The notes: generated from the letters alone by a model not told the origin. Counted from the first letter of the stretch, positions 19,976 through 27,947 are shown. The stretch: 64,000 nucleotides of DNA from Thermoplasmata archaeon (GCA_021806235.1 JAJZXU010000010.1:1-64000), one strand, 5' to 3'. Numbers and translations: made by a program.

Positions 19976-21217
19976 TTATATCTCCTCCGGTGTACCAATT
20001 CTTCCTAATATTGAAGACGCTGCAACAATTTTTGGATTTGCCAGGTATACTTTCGATGATTTATCTCCCATTCTACCTATAAAATTCCTGTTTGTAGATG
20101 ATACACATATTTCATCAGGGCCTAAAACACCCATATAACCACCTAAGCATGCCCCGCATGTTGTACCTGAAAAATAACCTCCTGCCTCAACTATTATGTC
20201 TATTAAACCCTCCTTTAAGGCCTGATTGTAAACTTCCTGGCTGGCAGGTACAACCATTAGCCTTACATTTTTATTTATTTTATGATTTTTCAGGATCAGT
20301 GCTGCCTTTCTTATGTCCTCTATTCTTCCATTGGTGCATGAACCTATATATGCCTGATCTATTTTTGTATCTACCTCAGATATCAATTTAACATTATCTG
20401 GAGAATTTGGAATTGCAATTGAATTTTCGATCTCATCCATATTTATATTAAAGATCTTTTCGAAATTTGCATCATCATCAGATTTAATAATTCTGTAATC
20501 CCCAATAACCCTGTTGTTAAGATATTCAATTGTCTTTTCATCTGTATCAAAAAATGAACACTTTGCACCTGCCTCAGTTGTCATGTTTGCCATTGTCATT
20601 CTTTCATTTATATCTATATATTTTATATCGCCTGTAAATTCCATGCATTTATATGCTGCACCGTCATTTTTTATTTTAGATAATATATGCAGTATTATAT
20701 CCTTGCCCTCTATCCCCTCTTTAGGTTTTCCTATCAGGTTTATTTTATACGTTTCCGGTACCTTAAACCACATTTTACCGGTAGCAAATATTACACCGGC
20801 TTCCGTACTTCCAATTCCAAGCGAGATTGCGGATAATGCACCGTATGTATTTGTATGGGAATCGGCACCTGCAATTAATCTTCCTGGGGCAGCATATCCC
20901 TTCTCCATCATAACCTGATGGCATACGCCGCCCTTACCAATATCATAAAAATTCGTATTATATTTTAATGCAAAGTCCTTTACTGTTTTATACTGTATTG
21001 CAGAATTAACATCCTTTGGTGGCACAAAGTGATCCGGTATTATTATTATTTTATCACTTTTTGCTTCCATATTTAACTTATTGAAAGCATCCACCGCTAT
21101 TGGCCCTGTTATGTCATTAACCATAACATAATCAACATTTGCCATAACATAATCACCGGCTTTTACATCGTTTCCGGATTTTTCCGAAAATATTTTTTCA
21201 ACTGCTGTTTTACTCAT
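19976..21217 (-). CDS. leuC: 3-Isopropylmalate dehydratase large subunit
   Basis: The [4Fe-4S] subunit isomerises 2- to 3-isopropylmalate. The cluster cysteines lie in QAYIGSCTNGRIEDI (about 288-302) and SGTTCGACLGGYMG (about 348-361), and GADSHTNTYGALSAI (about 117-131) is the substrate histidine region. At 413 residues it is the archaeal/short form. The start overlaps the leuA stop by 8 bp, so LeuA-C-D-B synthesis is coupled. Confidence 0.93.
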   Translation of the reverse strand: MSKTAVEKIFSEKSGNDVKAGDYVMANVDYVMVNDITGPIAVDAFNKLNMEAKSDKIIIIPDHFVPPKDVNSAIQYKTVKDFALKYNTNFYDIGKGGVCHQVMMEKGYAAPGRLIAGADSHTNTYGALSAISLGIGSTEAGVIFATGKMWFKVPETYKINLIGKPKEGIEGKDIILHILSKIKNDGAAYKCMEFTGDIKYIDINERMTMANMTTEAGAKCSFFDTDEKTIEYLNNRVIGDYRIIKSDDDANFEKIFNINMDEIENSIAIPNSPDNVKLISEVDTKIDQAYIGSCTNGRIEDIRKAALILKNHKINKNVRLMVVPASQEVYNQALKEGLIDIIVEAGGYFSGTTCGACLGGYMGVLGPDEICVSSTNRNFIGRMGDKSSKVYLANPKIVAASSILGRIGTPEEI

Positions 21218-22382
21218 TTTTACTCACCTCTAATAAAAAATCCTCATTTATTGATTTGTTATACATTTTTATTTTATTTAAAATATCGTTTATTTCATCA
21301 TCTGTTTTGTTTATTCCATTATTTTCTAATATATATTTTATTGCTGCCTTTCCAGAATGTTTTCCAATTACTATTTTTCTTTTTATGTTGAATAATTCTG
21401 GATTTATTGCCTCGTATGTCCTTGAATTGTTTATTATTCCCTGAACGTGTATTCCGGCCTCGTGGGCAAATGCATTTTCTCCTATTATTGCCTTGTTTTT
21501 CTGTGGTGTTATATTGCTTTCAGATGAAATGTATTTTGATATTTCATATAATTTTTCCATTTTTATACCGGTATATGAATTTAGGAATCCATAAACTGAT
21601 GATACAACCTCCTCTAAGGCTGCATTGCCTGACCTCTCTCCAATGCCATTAACCGTTACCTGTACCTCATCTGCACCTGCAATTAATCCTGATAATGTAT
21701 TCGCTGTTGCCAGTCCAAAGTCATTGTGGCAATGAACGCTTATATTGTTTTTTGTAAATTCCCTTATCTTTTTTATAAAATAATACATTGATATTGGGTT
21801 CATTATTCCTATAGTATCCGGTATGTTTATTGTTTCAACCTTATTATTTATCCCCGATATAATTTCCCTTAAAAAATTAATATCGGTTCTTGTTGCATCC
21901 TCTGGTGAAAATATTACTTTTAATCCATGATCCTTTGCATAATCTATTGAGTCTATTATCCTTTTACTAACTTCCTCCCGGGTCATTTTTAACTTATATT
22001 CCATATGTATGTCGGAGGTTGCTATAAATAAATGGATTGTGTTTGAATTTGAATCTATTACTTTGTTTATATCATTAATATTGCATCTTGATAATGAACA
22101 TACATTATCTATTATATTATTAAGGCCTTTTATTGTCTCAAATTCCTCATCTGAAACTGCAGGAAAACCTGCTTCTATCATGTCAACACCTAAATCATAT
22201 AATTTTAATGCAATATTTGTTTTTGTATTTTCATTAAAATACACACCAGGAGATTGCTCTCCATCCCTTAATGTTGTATCAAAGATTTTTATTCTCCTTT
22301 TTTCGGTATTTATACCTAATCTACTGTACTCTCCCATATTAAAAAAATCGCCATAGTCCCTACTATCAAACACACACATCAT
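21210..22382 (-). CDS. leuA: 2-Isopropylmalate synthase-type enzyme (short form)
   Basis: The protein condenses acetyl-CoA with a 2-oxoacid. Its TIM barrel shows FDTTLRDGEQSPGVYFN (about 34-50), GFPAVSDEEFETI, SVHCHNDFGLATANT (about 209-223) and VNGIGERSGNAALEEVV (about 239-255). At 390 residues it lacks the ~110-residue C-terminal leucine-binding domain of LeuA, so leucine feedback by that domain is not expected. AksA/CimA/homocitrate synthase are alternatives by length, but the operon context and IPMS-like motifs favour LeuA. GGAGGT before 22382 supports the first Met over Met17. First gene of the leu operon. Confidence 0.85.
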   Translation of the reverse strand: MMCVFDSRDYGDFFNMGEYSRLGINTEKRRIKIFDTTLRDGEQSPGVYFNENTKTNIALKLYDLGVDMIEAGFPAVSDEEFETIKGLNNIIDNVCSLSRCNINDINKVIDSNSNTIHLFIATSDIHMEYKLKMTREEVSKRIIDSIDYAKDHGLKVIFSPEDATRTDINFLREIISGINNKVETINIPDTIGIMNPISMYYFIKKIREFTKNNISVHCHNDFGLATANTLSGLIAGADEVQVTVNGIGERSGNAALEEVVSSVYGFLNSYTGIKMEKLYEISKYISSESNITPQKNKAIIGENAFAHEAGIHVQGIINNSRTYEAINPELFNIKRKIVIGKHSGKAAIKYILENNGINKTDDEINDILNKIKMYNKSINEDFLLEVSKNE

Positions 22383-22731
22383 ATTACCTCCAAAAATTTT
22401 TTTTTTAAATGAAGATAATATTTACTGAAGCAACAAAAAGAATAATTGCTGAGTAAATATTATCGTATTCATTGTAATCTGTATGCACAACATATTATAT
22501 AAATATTTCCATTTAAAAATGGTGATTATACGTGGTTGAATGAATAATTATTTTTTATACAGTTTCTTGCTGAAAATAGTCATACCTGAAAGGCCTAAGG
22601 CCATTGTGTAGTTATTACTTATAACGTTGGTAGTCCATAATGTAAATAGAAACTCATGAATACTATGACAGTATCATAATAATTGGAATTGGGTAATTTA
22701 TGATATTATTTATAAAATAAATGGTTTAATA
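22383..22731. other. Intergenic region between leu operon and tRNA-Phe
   Basis: About 350 bp upstream of leuA. TATA-like elements near 22493-22505 ('attatataaatat') could drive leuA with a leader of roughly 90 nt ending in the strong GGAGGT site. The short palindrome GGCC-taa-GGCC sits at about 22592-22602. I see no ORF with coding character, and a regulatory leader for leuA is possible but unproven. Confidence 0.4.
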
Positions 22732-22804
22732 TGCCGTGAGCCGGGATTGAACCAGCGACCTCCAGATCTTCAGTCTGGCGCTCTCCCAACTGAGCTATCA
22801 CGGC
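22732..22804 (-). tRNA. tRNA-Phe (anticodon GAA)
   Basis: The minus strand folds into a full cloverleaf: acceptor GCCGTGA/TCACGGC, anticodon arm CCAGA-CTGAAGA-TCTGG (anticodon GAA), T arm with GGTTCAATCCC, and discriminator A. CCA is not encoded. Confidence 0.96.
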
Positions 22805-22871
22805 TATAGTGCTGTATTGCTGATGCTTATTAAAATGTTTTTATTGTTAATAATGCAATAATACTATTTCT

Positions 22872-23145
22872 TATTATCTATTGGCTGTAGGACACAAAGT
22901 CCCTTCTATCAATAGACTTTCTGGATTAATTCACCCGCTTGGGGCAGAACGTTCCAGTACCATTGCTTCACCTGAATCACCTTTTAGCTATAGCTGGGAT
23001 CATTTTAGCCTTATCAGACCCTGGAAGATTTGTTTAACCTGGTGGTAAGACCAAACAAAAGCCTGGTAACTATGGATGTCTACATGCAAAAAGTGGAACG
23101 CTGGATTAAAGCATGACCACAGTTGAAAATCGTTCCATGGTAATT
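22872..23145. other. Unassigned GC-elevated, possibly structured region
   Basis: This stretch is markedly less AT-rich than any other noncoding DNA nearby and contains complementary segments. Examples are TTTGTTT...AAACAAA around 23030-23060 and GTTCCA...TGGAAC at about 22950 and 23093. A plus-strand frame is open for about 50 codons (GHKVPSINRLSGLIHPLG...) but has no good start and no recognised homology. It may be a structured RNA or an eroded part of the neighbouring IS605-type element. It lacks the landmark motifs of SRP RNA or RNase P RNA. Confidence 0.4.
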
Positions 23146-23149
23146 TTAT

Positions 23150-23376
23150 CACAGTGAGCGAGAAAACCCACCCCATTTATGGGTGGGATGAAAGCGAACA
23201 TATATAAATGAATAAGTACTTACATACTTGAGTACCCACGGGCAGTGGGGATTTGAAGCCTGATAAACCACCCAAAAATGGTGGCGGGAGATGGAGTAAG
23301 ACCTCTGGAATACATGAAAGAGGCACTGTCGATGAAACAGGAAGCCCACGGCTTTAGTCGTGGGAGGATGTCACGT
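23150..23376 (+). mobile_element. IS200/IS605-type short derivative with omegaRNA-like 3' end
   Basis: About 225 bp rich in GC hairpins: CCCACCC/GGGTGGG (23167-23187), CCCAC/GTGGG (23235-23249), CCACC/GGTGG (23268-23284) and CCCACG/CGTGGG (23345-23364). The last lies in 'gaagcccacggctttagtcg', the characteristic IS605-group right end that also forms the 3' part of TnpB guide RNAs. A short frame just before it ends in a TnpB-like tail. There is no TnpA and no complete TnpB, so this is a non-autonomous deletion derivative or solo guide-RNA locus. Exact ends are estimated. Confidence 0.6.
23232..23354 (+). pseudogene. TnpB C-terminal remnant
   Basis: In this frame the sequence reads about 40 codons after a stop: VPTGSGDLKPDKPP ... 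GTVDETGSPRL and a TAG. The ending ETGSPRL just inside the right-end hairpin resembles the tail of archaeal TnpB proteins (…EAGSPRL). The catalytic RuvC part and zinc ribbon are absent, so no nuclease can be made. The assignment rests on the tail and the hairpin context and has not been checked by search. Confidence 0.45.
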
Positions 23377-23471
23377 AATTAGAATTAGTAAACCAGTGAA
23401 TAGATATAATTTGAATAATATAGCAACAAAAATAGTAAAACTATATATATTATTTTTTATTCATTGAAATT

Positions 23472-23696
23472 ATGAAAGGGATTTTAGAATACTTTACAAT
23501 CATTAATTTATATAGAATTACAGGAATTGTATTATTGGTTATGGGTTCTGGCTTTTATATATTTTATGGGGTTGAATATGGGGGCTGGGCAGATAGTGGG
23601 CTTACTGCCTTTGTTGCACCGGTAATAGCCTTTGGTTTACTTACAATATGGCTTGGAAATGAAAAGGCTAAAGAAACACATTTAGCAAAAAAATAA
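23472..23696 (+). CDS. Small two-helix membrane protein
   Basis: The 74-residue protein has two hydrophobic segments, YRITGIVLLVMGSGFYIFYG (about 14-33) and GLTAFVAPVIAFGLLTIWLG (about 43-62). A short charged tail follows (NEKAKETHLAKK). It is preceded by a TATA-like 'actatatatatt' about 35 nt upstream. I recognise no family. It stands alone between the IS605 remnant and the gcvT locus. Confidence 0.6.
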   Translation: MKGILEYFTIINLYRITGIVLLVMGSGFYIFYGVEYGGWADSGLTAFVAPVIAFGLLTIWLGNEKAKETHLAKK

Positions 23697-23815
23697 TTTT
23701 ATAATTATGCTGTTTCTCACTATTCTATTAATTTTAAACAGTAATAAATCAAAATAATAATATATGCAATATCTATTTTTATGTTATGAAAATAAAAAAG
23801 TTTTTTAGGAACTGT

Positions 23816-23837
23816 GGGGTACATTTCCTGTGGAGAA
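23816..23837 (+). repeat. Outer left copy of TTTCC-N3-GGA motif
   Basis: The sequence ggggtacatttcctgtggag matches the block spanning the gcvT start (ggggtgcatttcctatggaa) at 18 of 20 positions. It lies exactly 102 bp upstream of that block. It belongs to a diverged extension of the inverted repeat that flanks gcvT. The core TTTCC-tgt-GGA is partly palindromic and could be an operator. Confidence 0.6.
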
Positions 23838-23888
23838 TAAATATTTTATTGGACAAAAGGCAAAATTTATTTATAAAATTAAGCGTAG

Positions 23889-23952
23889 ATAATAAACGTC
23901 TTTATATAACGGGGAGAGGGGTGCATTTCCTATGGAAGTGAAAAAAGGTATA
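23889..23952 (+). repeat. 64-bp perfect inverted repeat, left copy (gcvT promoter and start)
   Basis: This block is identical, in inverted orientation, to 25229-25292. It contains the TATA box, the transcription start region and the first seven codons of gcvT (MEVKKGI). Similarity continues outward in diverged form to at least 23816. Together the two copies enclose gcvT. Confidence 0.95.
23901..23908 (+). promoter_or_regulatory. TATA box of gcvT
   Basis: TTTATATA is centred about 28 nt before the ATG at 23932, giving a leaderless or nearly leaderless message. It lies inside the perfect inverted repeat, so an identical promoter exists downstream of the gene pointing the other way. Confidence 0.6.
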
Positions 23953-25041
23953 CCGTCCAAAACAGAATTAAATAATGAACATAAAAAATTAAATGCAAAA
24001 ATGATAGATTTTCATGGCTGGGAAATGCCACTGGAATATTCTGGTATAATATATGAACATCTTGCAGTAAGAAAGCATGTGGGTATATTTGATATTTCAC
24101 ATATGGGGGATATAATAATATCAGGCAATGAAGCTAATAAATTTGTGGATTATATATTTCCATCAAAGGTTTCATCCTTAAATGTAAATGAGTGCTTATA
24201 CACGTCATTTTTAGATGAAAATGCGATGATGATTGATGATACAGTAATATATAGATTAAACACAGATAAATTCTTTTTAATACCAAATGCTGCCACAATA
24301 GATAAAATATATAACTGGTTATTAAAAAATAAAAACAATTATGATGTAAATATATGTAATTGTTCGGATAAAATATCACATATAGCTGTTCAGGGACCTG
24401 ATTCATACAATGTTTTAAATGATATTAATATAGAAATACCGGAAAACTTTAAGGCTGTTTATCATAAAATAAATTATAATAATGTTTTAACAGAAGATAA
24501 CAGTATTATAGTTTCCGGCACAGGTTATACGGGAGAAAAAGGTGTTGAATTAATTGTTCCAAATGAAATAGCATCAGAAATATGGGAAGAATTATTAAAA
24601 AAAATTAAAAAATATAACGGTTTGCCATGTGGTTTAGGATCCAGGGATACATTGAGAATGGAAAAGGGAATGCTATTATCTGGTCAGGATTTTAATGAAA
24701 ATAAAAATCCGTATGAGGCTTCTGTATCTTTTATAATAAACTATGACCATAATTTTATAGGAAAAAATAAACTACTGGATGCAAAGGAAAATTATAATAA
24801 TATTTTTAGAGGTTTTATTTTAGAAAATAAAAATATACCCAGAAACGGTTTTGAAATTTATTCAAATAATAATGAATTAATAGGTAACATTACAAGTGGA
24901 ACTTTATCCCCAATATTAAATTGTGGCATTGGCCTTGGATATATAAATAAAAAATATAATAAAATTAATGATATAATATATATTAAAATAAGAAATAATA
25001 TGGTTAAAGGTAAAATTTCAAGACCAAAAATTTTAAAATAA
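23932..25041 (+). CDS. gcvT: Aminomethyltransferase (glycine cleavage T protein)
   Basis: GcvT takes the aminomethyl group from the lipoylated H protein and transfers methylene to tetrahydrofolate, releasing ammonia. Family landmarks are DFHGWEMPLEYSGI (about 27-40), HVGIFDISHMGDI (about 50-62), ISHIAVQGPDSY (about 148-159), SGTGYTGEKGVELI (about 195-208) and LGSRDTLRMEKGM (about 236-248). 369 residues, normal length. No gcvH or gcvP is adjacent. The first seven codons lie inside a 64-bp repeat whose inverted twin sits 187 bp beyond the stop. Confidence 0.94.
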   Translation: MEVKKGIPSKTELNNEHKKLNAKMIDFHGWEMPLEYSGIIYEHLAVRKHVGIFDISHMGDIIISGNEANKFVDYIFPSKVSSLNVNECLYTSFLDENAMMIDDTVIYRLNTDKFFLIPNAATIDKIYNWLLKNKNNYDVNICNCSDKISHIAVQGPDSYNVLNDINIEIPENFKAVYHKINYNNVLTEDNSIIVSGTGYTGEKGVELIVPNEIASEIWEELLKKIKKYNGLPCGLGSRDTLRMEKGMLLSGQDFNENKNPYEASVSFIINYDHNFIGKNKLLDAKENYNNIFRGFILENKNIPRNGFEIYSNNNELIGNITSGTLSPILNCGIGLGYINKKYNKINDIIYIKIRNNMVKGKISRPKILK

Positions 25042-25228
25042 AATTTTAAAATTAATTTTTATTATATTTTTTTAATTTATTAATAATAATTTATAATAAT
25101 TAAACAAAGTGTGTCAGCGTAGATATTTTTAATTTAAACTTTTCTATTTATTTATATATTAGATATATAAATAAATATATTATTAATTATATTTATTAAA
25201 TTTAATAATTATATTATTTTAAGAGGGA

Positions 25229-25292
25229 TATACCTTTTTTCACTTCCATAGGAAATGCACCCCTCTCCCCGTTATATAAAGACGTTTATTAT
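25229..25292 (-). repeat. 64-bp perfect inverted repeat, right copy (gcvT promoter duplicate)
   Basis: An exact inverted copy of 23889-23952. Read on the minus strand it has the same TATA box, the same ATG (25249) and the same first seven codons, then runs into a stop, encoding only MEVKKGISLLK. It faces the 3' end of gcvT and would, if active, transcribe antisense to it. Confidence 0.95.
25273..25280 (-). promoter_or_regulatory. Duplicated TATA box facing gcvT 3' end
   Basis: TTTATATA on the minus strand has the same spacing to an ATG as the gcvT promoter. Activity is inferred only from identity with the gcvT promoter. Confidence 0.45.
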
Positions 25293-25341
25293 TCATGCTA
25301 ACATTTAAAATTAAATTTTCATTTCCAGACTTATTTATGAA

Positions 25342-25364
25342 ACATCTCCACTGGAAATATACCG
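25342..25364 (-). repeat. Outer right copy of TTTCC-N3-GGA motif
   Basis: On the minus strand it reads cggtatatttccagtggaga, related to the outer left copy. Its distance to the inner copy is again 102 bp. This shows that the inverted duplication extends well beyond the 64-bp identical core, with older or tolerated divergence outside it. Confidence 0.55.
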
Positions 25365-25486
25365 TGTAATTTTTTTAAATTTTAGTTCTTGTTAAAAATT
25401 TTATATACTGAAGTTAGGGATATCAGGTTAAATTTTAGAAATATTTAATAATTTTATATCAATTACCAATTAAATTAAAATAAAAA

Positions 25487-25558
25487 GGGCCGATAGATCA
25501 GCGGTAGATCGCTTGCTTTGCAAGCAAGAGGGCCCGGGTCCAAATCCCGGTCGGTCCA
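25487..25558 (+). tRNA. tRNA-Ala (anticodon TGC)
   Basis: Acceptor GGGCCGA/TCGGTCC (one G-T pair), anticodon arm CTTGC-TTTGCAA-GCAAG with anticodon TGC, T arm CCGGG-TCCAAAT-CCCGG, discriminator A. CCA is not encoded. Confidence 0.96.
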
Positions 25559-25668
25559 CTTACATTTATTAATAAATTCCTATTAACATTTTTAAAAGGT
25601 TGATTTATATTAATGACCTGTTTTTAATAATTAAATAAATTTATAAAATAATTAATTATAAAGTTTTA

Positions 25669-26394
25669 ATGATAATTGTTAAACTCGGCGGCAGTATTAT
25701 AACAGACAAAACACAATATAAAGCATTTAGATCAAAGGAAACTGAAAATATTATAAAAGAATTAATAAAAATAAAAGATAATTTTATAATTGTTCACGGT
25801 GGTGGTTCATTTGGCCACATTATGGCAAGGAAATATAATTTGCCTGGTAAATTAAATAAAAATTCATTAGAAGGTTATACCATGGTTCATAATGATATGG
25901 TTGAATTAAATATTAAAATATCAAATTTACTGTTACAATACGGTATAAACAATATTGGAATACCCCCATCATCAATAATATACAATAACAAAAAAAATTA
26001 TAATATCTTTAAAAAATATTTTTCAGTGAATATAATGCCAGTATCATACGGAGATGTTTATTTAAAAAATGAAAATTATTTGGGCATATATTCTGGTGAT
26101 AATATAGTGTATGATTTATCAAAAATTTTTAAACCTGAAAAGGTAATATTTTTTTCTGATGTTGATGGTATTTATGATAAAAATCCTAAAAAATATAACG
26201 ATGCAAAACTTTTAAAAACAGTAAACAAGGATTTTAAATCCGATAATAATGATGTAACAGGTGGAATTATGGGAAAATACATGACAATGAAAAAAATAAG
26301 TAATCTTGGAATACAAACATATTTAATAAACGGTTTTTACCCACAAAGATTAAATTTAATAGATAATAATGAATTTATAGGAACAGTGGTTTGA
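25669..26394 (+). CDS. ipk: Isopentenyl phosphate kinase
   Basis: This amino-acid-kinase-fold enzyme phosphorylates isopentenyl phosphate to IPP in archaeal mevalonate pathways. It opens with MIIVKLGGSIITDKT (1-15), has the IPK signature histidine in VHGGGSFGH (about 44-52), and ends the nucleotide site with FFSDVDGIYDKNPKKYND (about 162-179) and DVTGGIMGKYMTMKK. 241 residues, normal. Its stop overlaps the IPP isomerase start (TGATG), so the two consecutive isoprenoid enzymes are co-translated to feed archaeal lipid synthesis. Confidence 0.92.
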   Translation: MIIVKLGGSIITDKTQYKAFRSKETENIIKELIKIKDNFIIVHGGGSFGHIMARKYNLPGKLNKNSLEGYTMVHNDMVELNIKISNLLLQYGINNIGIPPSSIIYNNKKNYNIFKKYFSVNIMPVSYGDVYLKNENYLGIYSGDNIVYDLSKIFKPEKVIFFSDVDGIYDKNPKKYNDAKLLKTVNKDFKSDNNDVTGGIMGKYMTMKKISNLGIQTYLINGFYPQRLNLIDNNEFIGTVV

Positions 26395-27443
26395 TGATAG
26401 AAAATAGAAAGGAGGAGCATATAAACATAGCAGAAACGAAAAATATAGCTGCAGAACACAACCCGTGGGATGATATAAGATTAATTCACAGGGCTGTTCC
26501 AGAAATAAACTTCGATGAAATAAATACGGAAGTAAATTTTTTAGGTTATAAATTCAATGAACCGTTTATAATTTCATCCATGACCGGTGGCACAGACCGT
26601 GCTAAAAAAATAAATGAAAATTTAGCTAAAGCAGCTGAAGAATTTAAAATAGGCATGGGTGTTGGCAGCATGAGAGTTGCAGTAGAGAACAAAAATATAT
26701 CAGATACATTTTCTGTAATAAATAATTATAATATACCAGCAAAGTTTGCAAACATCGGTGCACCGCAACTGGTAAACCAGTCATCAAAAGCAATAACGGA
26801 TAATGATATAGATTATATTTTTAATTTAATTGACGCAAAATTTTTAATAATACATTTCAACTTTTTACAGGAAATGGTTCAACCTGAAGGTGATAGAAAT
26901 GCCAGAGGTGTATTAAAGAGAATAAAGGAATTATCAAAATCATACCCTGTAATAGCAAAAGAAACAGGCAATGGTTTCTCTAAAGAGGATGCCCTGGAAC
27001 TAAAAGATGCTGGTGTAAAAGCAATAGATGTTGGCGGCCTTGGCGGTACATCTTTTGCTGCAATAGAATATTACAGGGCAAAGAAAATAAATAATTATGA
27101 AAAAATGCATGCAGGAGAAACATTCTGGGACTGGGGAATACCGTCACCCGCATCTATTAAATACTGTAACGTTGGTTTGCCTGTAATTGGTAGCGGTGGC
27201 TTAAGAAATGGCCAGGATATAGCCAAATCAATAATTTTGGGTGCAGCAATGGGTGCAATGGCAAGGAATTTTTTAAAAGATGCCGACACATCATATGAAG
27301 AATTAAAAAATCATATAATAAATATAATCAAAGATATAAAAACAACAATGTTTTTAACATCATCTGGGAATATAAATGAATTGAAGAAGGCAAAATTTAT
27401 AATTTCTGAACCATTATTATCATGGTTAAAAGAATGTGATTGA
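26394..27443 (+). CDS. fni: Isopentenyl-diphosphate delta-isomerase, type 2
   Basis: This FMN/NADPH-dependent enzyme interconverts IPP and DMAPP. TIM-barrel motifs are SSMTGGTDRAKKINENLA (about 61-78), GVGSMRVAVENK (about 89-100), a QEMVQPEGDRN segment (about 160-170), IAKETGNGFS (about 188-197), GGLGGTSFAAIE (about 215-226) and GSGGLRNGQDIAKSI (about 264-278). ATG 26394 overlaps the ipk stop and is preferred to the track's TTG 26391. 349 residues. Confidence 0.94.
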   Translation: MIENRKEEHINIAETKNIAAEHNPWDDIRLIHRAVPEINFDEINTEVNFLGYKFNEPFIISSMTGGTDRAKKINENLAKAAEEFKIGMGVGSMRVAVENKNISDTFSVINNYNIPAKFANIGAPQLVNQSSKAITDNDIDYIFNLIDAKFLIIHFNFLQEMVQPEGDRNARGVLKRIKELSKSYPVIAKETGNGFSKEDALELKDAGVKAIDVGGLGGTSFAAIEYYRAKKINNYEKMHAGETFWDWGIPSPASIKYCNVGLPVIGSGGLRNGQDIAKSIILGAAMGAMARNFLKDADTSYEELKNHIINIIKDIKTTMFLTSSGNINELKKAKFIISEPLLSWLKECD

Positions 27444-27947
27444 ATGGAGGAAATTAAAACAGATTCTATATGCCCCAACTGCGGTAATTACTTATATTAT
27501 ATAGAAAATACAACAGAGATAGCATACGAAGGTAAAATAACCATTCACACATTTCACTGCAAATCATGTTATTATAAAAATATAATAATAGACAGGCACG
27601 ATAGGGAAAAGCCAAAGATAATAAAATTAAGGGTAACAAACAAAAACGATTTGAAAGCAATAGTTTACAGGTCACCCGAGGCATATATCATAATACCAGA
27701 ATTAGATGCTGAAATAGCTCCAGGAATAGCATCAAATGGTTATATAACAACAGTTGAGGGAATAATAGTCAGCATTAAGGATAAATTATCTTTAATGGGA
27801 ACTGGCGAGGAAATTAATTATTTAAGACAGAGAATTGATGGCATATTGAGCGGTACAGAAGAAAAAATAACGATAATTATAGATGACGATAGTGGTAAAA
27901 GTAAAATTAATAGCAGCAAGGTAGAAGTAATAGAAAAATCCAAATAA
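27444..27947 (+). CDS. ZPR1-family zinc finger protein
   Basis: One ZPR1 unit. It has a four-Cys zinc finger, CPNC (about 10-13) and CKSC (about 39-42), a following RHDREKPKIIKL stretch, and the beta-rich ZPR1 domain (ELDAEIAPGIASNGYITTVEG, about 88-108). Eukaryotic ZPR1 binds the translation factor eEF1A and is proposed as its folding chaperone; archaeal single-unit versions are uncharacterised. It starts directly after the fni stop with no gap and ends 55 bp before the ATPase operon. Confidence 0.85.
   Translation: MEEIKTDSICPNCGNYLYYIENTTEIAYEGKITIHTFHCKSCYYKNIIIDRHDREKPKIIKLRVTNKNDLKAIVYRSPEAYIIIPELDAEIAPGIASNGYITTVEGIIVSIKDKLSLMGTGEEINYLRQRIDGILSGTEEKITIIIDDDSGKSKINSSKVEVIEKSK

Noticed and set aside
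18441-22382. Lysine (alpha-aminoadipate) operon encoding homocitrate synthase, homoaconitase and homoisocitrate dehydrogenase
   Set aside because: The dehydrogenase has Leu where homoisocitrate dehydrogenase needs Arg, and the synthase motifs (HCHNDFGLATAN, NGIGERSGN) are of isopropylmalate synthase type.
22872-23145. SRP (7S) RNA or RNase P RNA gene
   Set aside because: The S-domain GGAAGGnAGCAG-type loop and the RNase P CR-I/CR-V motifs are not present on either strand.
23760-23931. Glycine riboswitch upstream of gcvT
   Set aside because: The region lacks the conserved glycine-aptamer helices, and the promoter lies directly before the ATG, leaving no leader RNA to hold a riboswitch.
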